Below are positions 9,140-18,700 of a stretch of DNA of 64,000 nt, one piece after another. Each line of letters begins with the position of its first letter. Within the stretch, counting starts at the first letter, position 1. The stretch is from Cryobacterium sp. MP_M3 (GTDB lineage: Bacteria; Actinomycetota; Actinomycetes; Actinomycetales; Microbacteriaceae), in contig NZ_JADOVI010000004.1 of NCBI RefSeq assembly GCF_015752155.1, positions 241,518 to 305,517 of the forward strand, in the 5' to 3' direction. Below the pieces are notes generated by a model that saw nothing but the letters and a program-made list of their open reading frames with translations, did no database searches and was not told where the DNA came from. The translations under genes were made by a program, and so were the position numbers.

Positions 9140-9913
9140 ATGTTCCAGACCGTGCAATCCGCCGACGGCACGCTGATCGCCTACGAGACGACGGGAACCG
9201 GGCCGGCCGTGATCGTCTCCGGCGGCGCCTTCAACACCCGGATGTCGCCCGGCGCGCTCGTGCCGCTGCTCGCCCCGCATTTCACGGTCTACCGCTATGA
9301 CCGCCGGGGCCGCGGCGACAGCACCGACACGCAGCCGTATTTCATCGCCCGCGAGATCGAGGACCTTGCGGCGCTGGTCGCCGCGGCCGGCGGGTCGGCG
9401 ATGGTCTACGGGCACTCGTCCGGTGCCGTGCTCGCTCTCGAAGCGGCCGGCGCGGGGCTGCCGATCACGAAGGTGGTCGCGTACGAGCCGCCGTTCACCG
9501 CCGAGGAGAACGGGCCGGGTTCCCTGGCCTGGGCCGACGAGGTGCGCGCCGCGATGGATGCCGGCGATCGCGAGCTGGCCGCGACCCGGTTCCTGCTCGG
9601 CATCGGCGCCGATCCCGATGGCGTGGCCGCCATGACCCGGCAGCCGTGGTGGCCGGGCATGCTCGCCGTGGCTCACACGCTCCCGTACGACCTCGCCCTG
9701 GTCGGGGACGGGCTGGTTCACGCCGACCGGATCGGCGCGATCGCGGCGCCGACGCTGCTCATCAACGGGGCCGAGAGCCCGGCGTGGGCCGGCACCGCGG
9801 CATCCGTTGCTGCGGAGACGATCTCCGGCGCCCGCCGGCTCACCCTCGACGGGCAGGACCACAACGTCGACCCGGCCGCCCTGGCGCCGGTGCTGATCGG
9901 GTTCTTCGCCTGA
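9140..9913 (+). CDS. Alpha/beta hydrolase
   Basis: The 257-residue product contains the oxyanion-side GTGPAVIVSGG, RGRGDSTDTQ, nucleophile elbow VYGHSSGAVLAL (Ser), the acid region LLINGAESP and the catalytic His in LDGQDHNVDP. The ATG at 9140 was chosen because all upstream codons overlap antisense to the ABC ATPase and look like shadow sequence; GACGAGGGAG precedes it. The substrate is unknown. Confidence 0.82.
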   Translation: MFQTVQSADGTLIAYETTGTGPAVIVSGGAFNTRMSPGALVPLLAPHFTVYRYDRRGRGDSTDTQPYFIAREIEDLAALVAAAGGSAMVYGHSSGAVLALEAAGAGLPITKVVAYEPPFTAEENGPGSLAWADEVRAAMDAGDRELAATRFLLGIGADPDGVAAMTRQPWWPGMLAVAHTLPYDLALVGDGLVHADRIGAIAAPTLLINGAESPAWAGTAASVAAETISGARRLTLDGQDHNVDPAALAPVLIGFFA

Positions 9914-9933
9914 CCCGCCGGCCTTCCCGGCGC

Positions 9934-9990
9934 TGAGTTGCGGAGAAAGCACCCTCGCGAGGCCCGCCAAGGTGATTTCTCCGCAACTCA
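9934..9990. repeat. 57-bp palindromic element, copy 1 (family B)
   Basis: The arms TGAGTTGCGGAGAAAGCACC and the complementary GGTGATTTCTCCGCAACTCA enclose a variable GC-rich loop. The copy is 57 bp, like the five others at 19771, 19902, 20953, 21114 and 23174. It lies between two convergent genes, 25 bp from the eda stop codon. Confidence 0.9.
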
Positions 9991-10015
9991 GCCGACGGGG
10001 CGGCTGACGAGACCG

Positions 10016-10660
10016 TCAGGCCAGGGTGGTGGCGGGCTCGCGGCTCTCTGCGATCATCCGGCGCACGGTCTCGAGCTGGATGTCGTCGGCGAAGGCGCTG
10101 CTGAGCCCGACCACGCTGACGCCGTTGGCGAGGAATTCCGGGGCGTTGAGGGCGGTCAGCCCGCCCGTGGCGACGAAGTTCATCTCCGGGTAGGGGCCTT
10201 TCATGGCCCTGGCCCACTGCGGACCGAGCACGGAGGCCGGGAAGATCTTCGCCCAGTGGAGGCCGAGGGCCCTGGCCTGGAGGATCTCGCTCGCGGTGGC
10301 GACGGCCGGCAGGTGCGGGATGCCGCGGCGTGCGCTCTCGAGGACGATCTCCGGGTCGAGGCCGGGCGAGACCGTGAACGAGATACCCACTCCGGCGGCG
10401 GCCTCGAGCTGTTCGAGGGTGGTCACGGTGCCGGCTCCGACGAGGAGCCCGTGCGCGGCCGCGGCGGCGGCCACGGCCCGGAGCGCGGGAACCGCGGCCG
10501 GGGTCTGGATCGGGATCTCAACGTGCTCGACGCCGGCAGCCCAGGCTCGTTCAGACAGGCGCACCGATTCGTCGGCCGACAGCCCGCGCAGCACGGCGAT
10601 GACGGGAACCCGGAAGAAGCCGTCGGCGAACCATTCGGTGGCGACAGTTGAGTGGATCAT
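10016..10660 (-). CDS. eda: KDPG aldolase (2-keto-3-deoxy-6-phosphogluconate / 4-hydroxy-2-oxoglutarate aldolase)
   Basis: The 214-residue protein has the class I aldolase pattern: VEHVEIP (Glu 48), GAGTVTTLEQL and the Schiff-base Lys 138 in HWAKIFPASVLG. It cleaves KDPG to pyruvate and glyceraldehyde 3-phosphate, the last step of hexuronate breakdown. It is the final gene of the uronate cluster and its start overlaps the kdgK stop by 4 nt (ATGA), so translational coupling is likely. Confidence 0.92.
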   Translation of the reverse strand: MIHSTVATEWFADGFFRVPVIAVLRGLSADESVRLSERAWAAGVEHVEIPIQTPAAVPALRAVAAAAAAHGLLVGAGTVTTLEQLEAAAGVGISFTVSPGLDPEIVLESARRGIPHLPAVATASEILQARALGLHWAKIFPASVLGPQWARAMKGPYPEMNFVATGGLTALNAPEFLANGVSVVGLSSAFADDIQLETVRRMIAESREPATTLA

Positions 10661-11658
10661 GCGGTTTGTTTCCTTAGGTCGGGGGTGAAACTGTCGGGGG
10701 CGTGCAGGCCGTGGCCCGGGCGGAAGTCCTCCCGGCTGCCCAGCGCCCAGGACGCGAGCGAGTGGCCGCGGCCCAGACGCTCGGCGGATGCCGCGCCAGC
10801 GATGAGTGCGGACAGGTAGCCGGCTGCGAAGGCGTCACCCGCTCCGACCGGCTCGACCACCTCGACATCATGGGCCGGCACCGTGGTCTGGGTTGCGGTG
10901 CCATCGGAGTGCCGCGCGAATTCCGTGGCATCGATGGATGAGTCCTTGACGACCAGGTACGGCACGTCGGGGAGAAGCTCGTGCACGTCGACGGAGGTGA
11001 CGCAGCCCCAGAGGGTGGCCGCCTCGTCCAGCCCGACGAGCACGACCGAGGCCTTGCGGGCGAGCCCGAGCAGCCGGGGCGCGGCCTCACTCACCGGCCA
11101 CAGTCCGGCGCGGTAGTTGACGTCGAAGGAGACGGATGCGCCCCACTCGGCCGCGGTGTCGAGCACGTGCTCGACCAGGGCCGAGCAGCTCGGCGACAGT
11201 GCGGGTGTGATGCCGCTGGTGTGGATCCAGCGGGCGGTCCTGATCGGCCAGCCCGCGGCATCCGTCACGCCCAGCTCGGTCGCGGCGGAACCGGACCGAT
11301 AGTAGAAGACGTGGGCGCCGGAGCCGGTGTCGGGTTCCTTGAGATAGAGCCCGGTCGGTGAGGACAGGGTGCGGTTCACCCAGCGGGTGTCCACTCCGCC
11401 GCGGTCGAGGGTGGCGATGACCTTGGTGCCGACCGGGTCACGGCCGACGTTGCCGGCCCAGGCCACCCGGTGCCCGAGTTCGGCGAGGTGCGCCGCCACG
11501 TTGGATTCGGCACCGCCGATGTTGAGCTGGAAGCCCTCCGCACGGTCGAGCGGCAGCGACGCGGTGGGGGTGAAGACGCCCATCGTCTCGCCGAAGCAGA
11601 GCACGTCGGGTTTCGCGGTGATCGGGGTGGCTTCGTGGTCGATCCGGTGCTCGATCAT
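10657..11658 (-). CDS. kdgK: 2-keto-3-deoxygluconate kinase (PfkB family sugar kinase)
   Basis: The 333-residue protein begins MIEHRIDHEATP and shows the PfkB/ribokinase pattern: an N-terminal lid (NIGGAESNVAAHLAELGH) and the C-terminal ATP/anion-hole motif EPVGAGDAFAAGYL with the catalytic Asp. Its place between altronate dehydratase and KDPG aldolase makes 2-keto-3-deoxygluconate the probable substrate. The start ATG at 11658 overlaps the uxaA stop (ATGA); the longer frame upstream is inside uxaA. Confidence 0.88.
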   Translation of the reverse strand: MIEHRIDHEATPITAKPDVLCFGETMGVFTPTASLPLDRAEGFQLNIGGAESNVAAHLAELGHRVAWAGNVGRDPVGTKVIATLDRGGVDTRWVNRTLSSPTGLYLKEPDTGSGAHVFYYRSGSAATELGVTDAAGWPIRTARWIHTSGITPALSPSCSALVEHVLDTAAEWGASVSFDVNYRAGLWPVSEAAPRLLGLARKASVVLVGLDEAATLWGCVTSVDVHELLPDVPYLVVKDSSIDATEFARHSDGTATQTTVPAHDVEVVEPVGAGDAFAAGYLSALIAGAASAERLGRGHSLASWALGSREDFRPGHGLHAPDSFTPDLRKQTA

Positions 11659-13199
11659 GTCACCGCTCCGATGTGCCACGGCACGAATTCTTCCTGGCCG
11701 ACGTCGAACTCTTCGCTCGTGGTCTGGGTGCCGGAGGCGACGGCGATGATCATCTCGAGGATCTCGGCGCCGACCTCGTCGACGCTGGCGGTTCCGTCGG
11801 CGATCCGCCCGGCGTTGATGTCAACGTCGTCGCCCTGGCGCAGGAACAGCTCGGTGTTGGTGCCCACCTTGATGCTGGGGGTGGGCTTGCAGCCGAAGAC
11901 GGAGCCTCGGCCGGTGGTGAAGACCACGACGGTGGCGCCGCCGGCGACGAGGCCGGTGACGGACACCGGGTCGTAGCCGGGGGTGTCCATGAAGCCGAGG
12001 CCGCGCACGGTCATCGGTTCCGCGTATTCGTAGACCGCGGCGAGGTCGGCGCGGCCGGCCTTGGCGACGGCACCGAGCGACTTCTCCAGGATCGTGGTGA
12101 TGCCGCCGGCCTTGTTCCCGGGTGAGGGGTTGTTGTCCATGGTGCCGCCGCCGGTGACGATGTACTTCTCCCACCAGTCGATCCGGTCGATCAGCTTGAG
12201 GCCGACCTCCCGGGTGGTGGCGCGGGCGGTGAGCAGGTGCTCCGCCCCGTAGATCTCGGGCGTCTCGGCGAGAACGGATGTCCCGCCGTTGGCCACGAGC
12301 ACGTCCGACGCCCAGCCGAGGGCCGGGTTCGCCGTGATGCCGGAGTAGCCGTCGGAGCCGCCGCAGTTGAGCCCGAGCACGAGTTCGGAGATGTCGATCG
12401 GTTCCCGGCGGCGTTCGTCCAGCTGCTCCGCCATGGCGAGGATCTTCTCCACGCCGGCGGCGACGGTGGCGCGCATGCCGCCGGTCTCCTGGATCGACAT
12501 GGTCTCGACCAGGGTGTCGGCCGGCAGGTCGCCGCCGGAGAGGATGACGTCGGCGGGCGTCATCTCGCAGCCGAGGCTGAGCACGAGCACGCCGGCGATG
12601 TTCGGGTGCGCGGCGTAGCCGTTGAGGGTGCGGACGAGCATCTGCGCGCCTTCGCTCTCGAGCACGAGGCCGCATCCGCTCTGGTGAGTGAGGGCGATCA
12701 CGCCGTCGACGTGCGGGAAACGGTCGAGCACCCCGCCCCTGAACCGGTCGGCGATCAGTTTCGCGGTGGTGCCGGAGCAGTTCACCGTGGTCAGGATGGC
12801 GATGTAATTGCGGGTTCCGGCTCGGCCATCCGCCCGACGGTAGCCGTCGAAGGTGCGGCGCTCGGTGGGGACCGGCAGCACGGTATGCACAGTGCCGAAC
12901 TCGTGCACCCGGGCGCCGAGGTCCATACCGAGGTTGTGGCTGTGCACGTGCTCGCCGCGCTCGATCGGCGCCGTTGCGACGCCGATCGACTGGCCGTACT
13001 TGTGCACGGTCACCCCGGCGTCGATGTGGCCCAGGGCGATCTTGTGACCGCTCGGAACGGCGGCGACCACGGTCAGGACGCCGTCTGCGAGGCCGATGGT
13101 TTCCCCGGGAACGAGGTCCCGGAGGGCGACGGCGACGTCGTCACCCTCCGCCATGACGAGCACGGAGGTGCCCGTCGCGATGCTGCTGATGTGGCTCAT
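11655..13199 (-). CDS. uxaA: Altronate dehydratase
   Basis: This 514-residue UxaA-family protein has the N-terminal SAF-type domain (KIALGHIDAGVTVHKYGQ) and the catalytic domain with NCSGTTAKLIADRF, HQSGCGLV, SLGCEMTPADVI and LNCGGSDGYSGITANPALG, containing the conserved Cys/His residues that bind iron. It converts D-altronate to 2-keto-3-deoxygluconate. Full length for the family. It is the middle gene of the uronate cluster and is followed by overlapping kdgK. Galactarate dehydratase-like activity cannot be excluded, but the uxaC/uxaB neighbours favour altronate. Confidence 0.9.
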   Translation of the reverse strand: MSHISSIATGTSVLVMAEGDDVAVALRDLVPGETIGLADGVLTVVAAVPSGHKIALGHIDAGVTVHKYGQSIGVATAPIERGEHVHSHNLGMDLGARVHEFGTVHTVLPVPTERRTFDGYRRADGRAGTRNYIAILTTVNCSGTTAKLIADRFRGGVLDRFPHVDGVIALTHQSGCGLVLESEGAQMLVRTLNGYAAHPNIAGVLVLSLGCEMTPADVILSGGDLPADTLVETMSIQETGGMRATVAAGVEKILAMAEQLDERRREPIDISELVLGLNCGGSDGYSGITANPALGWASDVLVANGGTSVLAETPEIYGAEHLLTARATTREVGLKLIDRIDWWEKYIVTGGGTMDNNPSPGNKAGGITTILEKSLGAVAKAGRADLAAVYEYAEPMTVRGLGFMDTPGYDPVSVTGLVAGGATVVVFTTGRGSVFGCKPTPSIKVGTNTELFLRQGDDVDINAGRIADGTASVDEVGAEILEMIIAVASGTQTTSEEFDVGQEEFVPWHIGAVT

Positions 13200-13253
13200 G
13201 AGATCTTTCTCTCGTGTTGACGTGCGGGGTGAGGCGGGTGGTGACAGTGGGGA

Positions 13254-14729
13254 CTAGGCGCGGGCCGCGGGGGCTTCTTCGCCGATGACGCCGTTCTCCC
13301 AGCGGCCTTCCTCCAGGTCGACCGCGATGGCGTGGTACTTCTTATCGCTCAGGCTGTAGAGGAAGTAGATGATGACGGCCGCGATCGTGAGGGCGACGGC
13401 CGGGTAGAGGGTCATCACGCTCTTGATGCCGGCCAGCGTGGCATCCGACTGGCTGGTCGCCTTGGCGACGTAGCCGGTGATGGCGAGCATTCCCGCTCCG
13501 ACGAGGGCGGCGAGGGACTGGGCGACCTTGCGGGAGAAGTTGAATGCCGCGTAGGTCATGGTCTCCTTGCGAACGCCGGTGTGCCACTCGCCGTAGTCGA
13601 TGGTGTCGGAGACGAAGGCCCAGGTGACGCCGTTCGGGATTGCGAGGGCCGCGTAGCCGATGGTGACGAGGATCATGAACGTCCACAGGTTCGTGGGGAT
13701 GATGAAGTTGAGGCCGTTGGCGACGATGGAGACGACGAAGCCGAGCATGGCGGTCTTCTTCTTGCCCCACTTGGCGACCATCTTCGGGATGAACATGATG
13801 CCGACGATGGAGGCACCGATCATGACGAGGTTGAGCACGGCCTGGAGGGCGATGTTGCCGAGGTTGTACTGGGCGAAGAAGATCATCATCATGTTGTTGA
13901 CATTCATCGAGGAGATGGTGAAGAGCGTCATCAGCACGAGGGCGAGCAGGGGCTTGTTGGTGAAGACGGCGCGGGCGTAGTCCTTGACGCCGTTCTTTTC
14001 GAAACCGACGGAGCGGTTGACGTAGACGCGTTCCTTGGTGCCGCGGTAGCAGACGTAGAACGAGACGACGCCGATGATGGCCATCACCATCGAGGCGAAC
14101 ATGAAGTTCCGTGCGGTCATGCCGCCGAAGATCATCATCATGGGGATGAACGCGAATCCGGTGATCCACTGCGCTCCGAGCGACCCGGCCTGGCGGGTGG
14201 TGGCGAGTTCGGCGCGATCCTTGATGTCGCGGGTCATCACCGAGGCCAGCGAGCCGTAGGGGTCGTTGGTGAAGGAATAAATGATGCCCCAGATCGCATA
14301 CGTCGTGGCGGCGAAGGCGATCTTCCAGCCCATCTCCACGTCGGGCATCGTGAAGGTGACCACGGTCATCACGGCCAGGAGGATGGAGGAGACCATCATC
14401 ACGGGCCTGAATTTTCCGCGTTTGCCGAAACGGCGGCTGTCGATGAACGCGGCCGCGATCGGGTCCATGAACGCGTCGAACAGTTTGCTGAGTGTGAAGA
14501 TGAGGGCGACGACCGCGGGGGCGATGCCGGCCGTGTCGATCCAGAACTTGGTCAGGTAGCTCTGGCCGAGGTCGAACATGAAGCCGTTGCCGAAGTCTCC
14601 GAAACCGTAGGCGACCTTCTCCTTGCGGGAGATGCGGTCGATGACGGTGACGCCCGCGGTTCCCTCCGGCCCGGTCGCGCCCATGGCTCCCGGGATGGTC
14701 CTGACGCGTTTTTCCTTGCTGATACTCAT
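13254..14729 (-). CDS. GPH-family sugar (hexuronide) transporter
   Basis: The 491-residue membrane protein has about 12 helices and typical glycoside-pentoside-hexuronide cation symporter motifs: KVAYGFGDFGNGFMFDLG near the start, DAFMDPIAAAFIDSRRFGKRGKFRP between helices 2 and 3, and NDPYGSLASVMTRD. GPH symporters import sugars with H+ or Na+. Inside the uxaABC-kdgK-eda cluster, a uronate or short uronide is the likely substrate. The N-terminus carries an unusual extension of about 30 residues (SKEKRVRTIPGAMGATGPEG) before the first conserved motif. Confidence 0.88.
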   Translation of the reverse strand: MSISKEKRVRTIPGAMGATGPEGTAGVTVIDRISRKEKVAYGFGDFGNGFMFDLGQSYLTKFWIDTAGIAPAVVALIFTLSKLFDAFMDPIAAAFIDSRRFGKRGKFRPVMMVSSILLAVMTVVTFTMPDVEMGWKIAFAATTYAIWGIIYSFTNDPYGSLASVMTRDIKDRAELATTRQAGSLGAQWITGFAFIPMMMIFGGMTARNFMFASMVMAIIGVVSFYVCYRGTKERVYVNRSVGFEKNGVKDYARAVFTNKPLLALVLMTLFTISSMNVNNMMMIFFAQYNLGNIALQAVLNLVMIGASIVGIMFIPKMVAKWGKKKTAMLGFVVSIVANGLNFIIPTNLWTFMILVTIGYAALAIPNGVTWAFVSDTIDYGEWHTGVRKETMTYAAFNFSRKVAQSLAALVGAGMLAITGYVAKATSQSDATLAGIKSVMTLYPAVALTIAAVIIYFLYSLSDKKYHAIAVDLEEGRWENGVIGEEAPAARA

Positions 14730-14852
14730 GATGCGAAATCACTCCTTCGTGCTGGATATGGGGATCGAACCGTGCTGGTGTTGCCGTGCTGTTCGTGCGT
14801 GTCGTGCGGTGTTCATGGAGCCGGGATCGCGGGTCTGCAGCGGTGTGGTCGC

Positions 14853-16250
14853 TCAGAACCCGAAGTAGGTGTTGGCGTTGTTGTACGAGATGTCCTCGAC
14901 CATCCGGCCGAGCACCTCCTCGTCGTCGGGGACCTCGCCAAGTGCCGCCCACTCGCCGAGCAGTTCGCAGAGGATCCGGCGGAAGTATTCGTGGCGCGGG
15001 TAGGAGAGGAAGCTGCGCGAGTCGGTCAGCATGCCGACGAAGTTGGAGAGCAAGCTCTCCTCCGCGAAGACGGACAGTTGCGTGCGCATCCCGTTGCGGG
15101 TGTCGTTGTGCCACCAGGCGTTCCCGAGTTGCAGCTTCTGCACGACGTCCTTCTGGTAGGAGGCCATCAGGGTGACGAGCGGAAGCCAGTCGTTGGGGTT
15201 GAGCGAGAAGATGATGGTGCGGGGAACCGCGTCCTCGGTTTCCATCGCGTTGAACAGCCGGGCGAGCGGCTCGGCGATGTTGCGGTCGTTGATCGCGTCG
15301 TAGCCGGTGTCGGCGCCCATCCGGGCGAACCCGGGGTCGTTGATGTTGCGCATCGCGTGGATGTGGAACTGCATCGTCCAGTCCTTCGCGCTGTAGATGC
15401 GCATCAGGGCCTTGAGCAGCGCGGTACGGTACTGGGCGATTTCCGTCGCGCCGAGCGTCGCGCCGGCACGGGCCGCGGTGACGATCGCGTCCAGCTCGGC
15501 GGCGGTCGCGTCGGCGTAGACGACGATGTCGAGGGCGTGGTCGGAGAGCCGGCTTCCCCTGGTGTGGAAGAAGTCGACGCGCCGGCTGAGCGCTTCAACG
15601 ACATCCGCGAAGCCGTCGATGGTGACACCGGATGCCGCACCGAGCGTGTCGAGGTAGGCCGGGTAGCCGGCCTGGTCGATGTTGAGGGCTTTGTCCGGGC
15701 GGAAGGCCGGCAGCACGCGGAACGCGGTCTCGCTCTTCAGGAGTTCGTGCACGTGCAGGTCGTCCGCCGGGTCATCCGTGGTGACGACGATCTTGACGTT
15801 CATGCTCCGGATCAGGCTCCGGCGGGAGAACTCGGGCGTGGCCAGCAGCAGGTTGGCCGCGTCGTAGACCTCACGCGCGGTGTCGCGGGTGAGCACGGTG
15901 TCAATGCCGAAGAAGCGCTTGAGCTCGAGGTGTGCCCACACGTAGAGCGGATTGCCGAGGGCCTTCTCGAGGGTGCCCGCCCAGGCGTAGAACTTGTCGA
16001 AGTCCGCGCCGTCGCCGGTGATCAGGCGCTCAGGCACCCCGTTGGTGCGCATCAGGCGCCACTTGTAGTGGTCGCCATAGTTGTCGCCGCCGAGCCAGGC
16101 CTCGGTGATCGTGGCGAAGTTCCCGTCGTCCAGGATCTCCTGCGGGCTGAGGTGGCAGTGGTAGTCGACGATCGGCATGGTCTTCGCGTGGTTGTGGAAG
16201 AGTGCCTTCGCCATCGGTGTGGTGAGCAGGAAGTCGTCGTTCAAGAACAT
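14853..16250 (-). CDS. uxaC: Uronate isomerase (glucuronate/galacturonate isomerase)
   Basis: From MFLNDDFLLTTPMAKALFH the 465-residue protein has the metal site VDYHCHLSPQEI, ITEAWLGGDNYGDHYKWRLMR and, further on, VVTTDDPADDL and MQFHIHAMRN, all UxaC hallmarks of the amidohydrolase fold. It isomerises D-galacturonate to tagaturonate and D-glucuronate to fructuronate. The upstream frame (to 16412) lies within the 3' end of uxaB and is not part of the gene. Twenty bases separate it from the uxaB stop. Confidence 0.93.
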   Translation of the reverse strand: MFLNDDFLLTTPMAKALFHNHAKTMPIVDYHCHLSPQEILDDGNFATITEAWLGGDNYGDHYKWRLMRTNGVPERLITGDGADFDKFYAWAGTLEKALGNPLYVWAHLELKRFFGIDTVLTRDTAREVYDAANLLLATPEFSRRSLIRSMNVKIVVTTDDPADDLHVHELLKSETAFRVLPAFRPDKALNIDQAGYPAYLDTLGAASGVTIDGFADVVEALSRRVDFFHTRGSRLSDHALDIVVYADATAAELDAIVTAARAGATLGATEIAQYRTALLKALMRIYSAKDWTMQFHIHAMRNINDPGFARMGADTGYDAINDRNIAEPLARLFNAMETEDAVPRTIIFSLNPNDWLPLVTLMASYQKDVVQKLQLGNAWWHNDTRNGMRTQLSVFAEESLLSNFVGMLTDSRSFLSYPRHEYFRRILCELLGEWAALGEVPDDEEVLGRMVEDISYNNANTYFGF

Positions 16251-16270
16251 CGGTCGTGGTCCCTTGTCGA

Positions 16271-18700
16271 TTACGCGTGCGCGGCGGTCGGCGCCGATGC
16301 CGTCACGCTGAGGTCGGCCAGGGTGGCGCGCACGCCGCGGCCGCGCAGGCTTTCGATGCCGGCCGCGACCTGGGCGGTGAGGCCCGCAACAGCGGTGAGG
16401 TCGGCTCCCCACAGGGTGTCGGTGGCGAGGATCGCGCCGACGTAGGCCTCGAGGTCACCGGCCACGGCGAGGTACTCCGCGTGGAAGATCTCGAGGGTTT
16501 CGGCTCCGTCGACCGGCTGCACCGTGACCGCGGGGTCGCCGCTGTAGGTGAGCAGCAGCGCGGAGAGCGCGAGGGTGATCCGCGGCGGGAGGGCGCTGTT
16601 CTTCCTGTGGAAGCTGAGCAGGATGGGCAGCAGGCGCGACCGGAATTTCGAGGCGGTGTTGAGGGCGATCGAGGCCAGTTCGTGGTGCATGAACGGGTTC
16701 TCGAAGCGTTCCTTGACGGATTCCGCATAGGCCGCCAGTTCGTCGTGCGGGAGGTCGAGCACGGGGATGATCTCCTCGTACATCTCGGCGTTGATGAATG
16801 CGGCGAGTTCGGCATCCGTCATCACGTCGCGCACCGTCTCGACGCCGTCGAGCCGGAAGATCGCGGCCATGGTCGTGTGCGGGCCGTTGAGCAGGAAGAC
16901 CTTGCGTTCGCGGTACGGCGTCATGTTGTCGGTGACGGTCACGTTCAGGCCGGCCCGGCGAAGCGGCAGGATGCCTTCGAGCGCCTTCGGGCCTTCGATC
17001 ACCCAGAGCAGGAACGGCTCGGCCTTCACGAGCGAGCTGTCCTCGTAGCCGAATTCCTCGGCGAGGGCTGCGGCGCGGTCGGCCGGGTAGCCGGGCACGA
17101 TCCGGTCGACGAGCGTGGAGTAGAAGGTGTTGCTCTTGTTCAGCCAGGCGTCGAAGTCCGCGCCGAGCGACCACAGGGCGGCGGTCTTCTGCACGGCCTC
17201 CTTGAGCTTGGGCCCGTTCTGCTCGATCAGCTCGCACGGGATGATGTGGAATCCCTTCTTGCCGAGGGTGAAGCGTCTGAAGAGGAGCGCGGTCAGCTTG
17301 CCGGGGAAGCTCAGTTGCGGGGCGTCTTCGAGGCGGTCGCGGGCGTCGAAGGCGATGCCGGCCTCGGTGGTATTCGACACGATGAACTCGATGTCGTCGT
17401 CGGCGGCCAGATCGAGGTACGCCTGGTAGTCGAGGTACGGGTTGACGGTGCCGTTGACCACCGTGATCACCTCGTGGCTCTCGACTTCCTCGCCCTCGTG
17501 CAGTCCCTCCAGGAGCACGGTGAACAGCCCGTCCTGGGCGTCGAGGTCGGCGACGCGGCCGCCGGCGAGCGGTTGCACGATCTTCACGCCGCCGTTGAAG
17601 AGGCCCTGGTCGTTCATCTGCTGGATCTGCCAGTCGACGAACGCCCGCAAGAAGTTGCCCTCGCCGAACTGGATGACCTTCGTCGGCAGTTCGGTTCGGG
17701 CGGGAACGACGCTGTTCGAGAGTTTCTGCATGGGGGTCCGTTCGGTCGTGGAGTCGGTGTTCGTGCTGTTCGCGGTGTTCGTGCTGTTCGCGGTGTTCGC
17801 GCTGTTCGCGGGCGACTTCGTCGCGGTGATGGCAACCTGCATCCGGTGCGTCACGCCCGGCGCGATGGTGACGAGGTTGTCGCCGACATTGCAGGTCTCG
17901 ACGCAGGCGGTCCGGGTCCACTCGGCGTCGCCGTAGTCGGCGATGGCGGATGCCTTCAGCTCGCCGGCGTTCCAGACCACCGTCTGCGCGGCGTTCCAGG
18001 CGACGGCGGTGACGCTGCGGTCGTTCGCCGGGTCGACGAGCGTGAGCTCGGGCGGCATCGGGTAGAGCCGGTCGATCTCCCGGCCGTGGAAGGTGACGGG
18101 CAGGAGTGAGCTCCCGGTGGATGCCGGCGTGGTCGAGCGGTCCAGGTAGGGCAGGGTCTCGAGTCCGGTCAGCACGCTCGTCGTGACGTCGCCGACGGAA
18201 AAGTAGGTGTGAAAGGCCTCTTCGAAGCTGAACGGCGTCTCGCCGCCGTTGCGCACGGTGAGCTCGAGTTCCAGCTGGGCGCCGACCGTGACGAAGTAGC
18301 GGGCCGTGAACGGGTGGAACCCCGCCGGCACGCCCGCACTGTCCTGGGTGAGCTCGAAGGTGAGTCGTGCCGCGTCGCCGAGGCGCTTTGTGTCCACGAG
18401 CGACCAGCCGGCCAGGCGGGCCCAGCCGTGGTTGGGGGCTGCGGCATCCGTTTTGTTCGGGCCGAACCAGGGGAAGCAGATCGGAACGCCACCGCGGAGA
18501 GGTGCGTCGTCGGAGAAGACGCCGAACTCGCTCATCCAGAGCACCGGCTGGTGGCCGGCCGGGGTGAAGCCGGCGACGTGGGCGCCGTGCAGGTAGATGA
18601 GCGCCGTTGCCGCGGGAACGGTGACCTCGACCGCTGCCAGGCCGCCGCGGCCGTCGACCAGGCGGATGCCCGGGGCGAGCCGTTCGGCGACGGGCATCAC
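16271..18700 (-). CDS. uxaB: Fused hexose-6-phosphate mutarotase and tagaturonate reductase
   Basis: One open frame of 809 codons holds two enzymes. Residues 1-295 are an aldose-1-epimerase-like mutarotase (GGVPICFPWFGPN, PNHGWARLAGW with catalytic His, CVETCN with Glu). Residues 324-809, starting MQKLSNSVVPARTELPTKV and IQFGEGNFLRAFVDW, match full-length UxaB, the NADH-dependent reductase that turns tagaturonate into altronate. The linker (ANSANTANSTNTANSTNTD) is coded by an 18-bp minisatellite. The internal ATG at 17731 could act as a separate start, but only GGACCCCC precedes it, with no clear ribosome site. Start: GTG 18700 or ATG 18697, which overlaps a leader ORF stop. First gene of the uronate operon. 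Confidence 0.85.
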   Translation of the reverse strand: MMPVAERLAPGIRLVDGRGGLAAVEVTVPAATALIYLHGAHVAGFTPAGHQPVLWMSEFGVFSDDAPLRGGVPICFPWFGPNKTDAAAPNHGWARLAGWSLVDTKRLGDAARLTFELTQDSAGVPAGFHPFTARYFVTVGAQLELELTVRNGGETPFSFEEAFHTYFSVGDVTTSVLTGLETLPYLDRSTTPASTGSSLLPVTFHGREIDRLYPMPPELTLVDPANDRSVTAVAWNAAQTVVWNAGELKASAIADYGDAEWTRTACVETCNVGDNLVTIAPGVTHRMQVAITATKSPANSANTANSTNTANSTNTDSTTERTPMQKLSNSVVPARTELPTKVIQFGEGNFLRAFVDWQIQQMNDQGLFNGGVKIVQPLAGGRVADLDAQDGLFTVLLEGLHEGEEVESHEVITVVNGTVNPYLDYQAYLDLAADDDIEFIVSNTTEAGIAFDARDRLEDAPQLSFPGKLTALLFRRFTLGKKGFHIIPCELIEQNGPKLKEAVQKTAALWSLGADFDAWLNKSNTFYSTLVDRIVPGYPADRAAALAEEFGYEDSSLVKAEPFLLWVIEGPKALEGILPLRRAGLNVTVTDNMTPYRERKVFLLNGPHTTMAAIFRLDGVETVRDVMTDAELAAFINAEMYEEIIPVLDLPHDELAAYAESVKERFENPFMHHELASIALNTASKFRSRLLPILLSFHRKNSALPPRITLALSALLLTYSGDPAVTVQPVDGAETLEIFHAEYLAVAGDLEAYVGAILATDTLWGADLTAVAGLTAQVAAGIESLRGRGVRATLADLSVTASAPTAAHA
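17758..17815. repeat. 18-bp in-frame minisatellite (Asn/Thr/Ser/Ala linker)
   Basis: The unit GTTCGTGCTGTTCGCGGT is repeated about three times with small variations. On the coding strand it reads as NTANST-type repeats joining the mutarotase and the tagaturonate reductase. The unit is a multiple of three, so copy number changes keep the frame. Confidence 0.8.

Noticed and set aside
13332..16445. 1,037-codon plus-strand frame opposite the GPH transporter and uxaC
   Set aside because: It lies antisense to two well-supported genes and is His/Glu/Asp-Gly-rich, the usual shadow of high-GC coding DNA.
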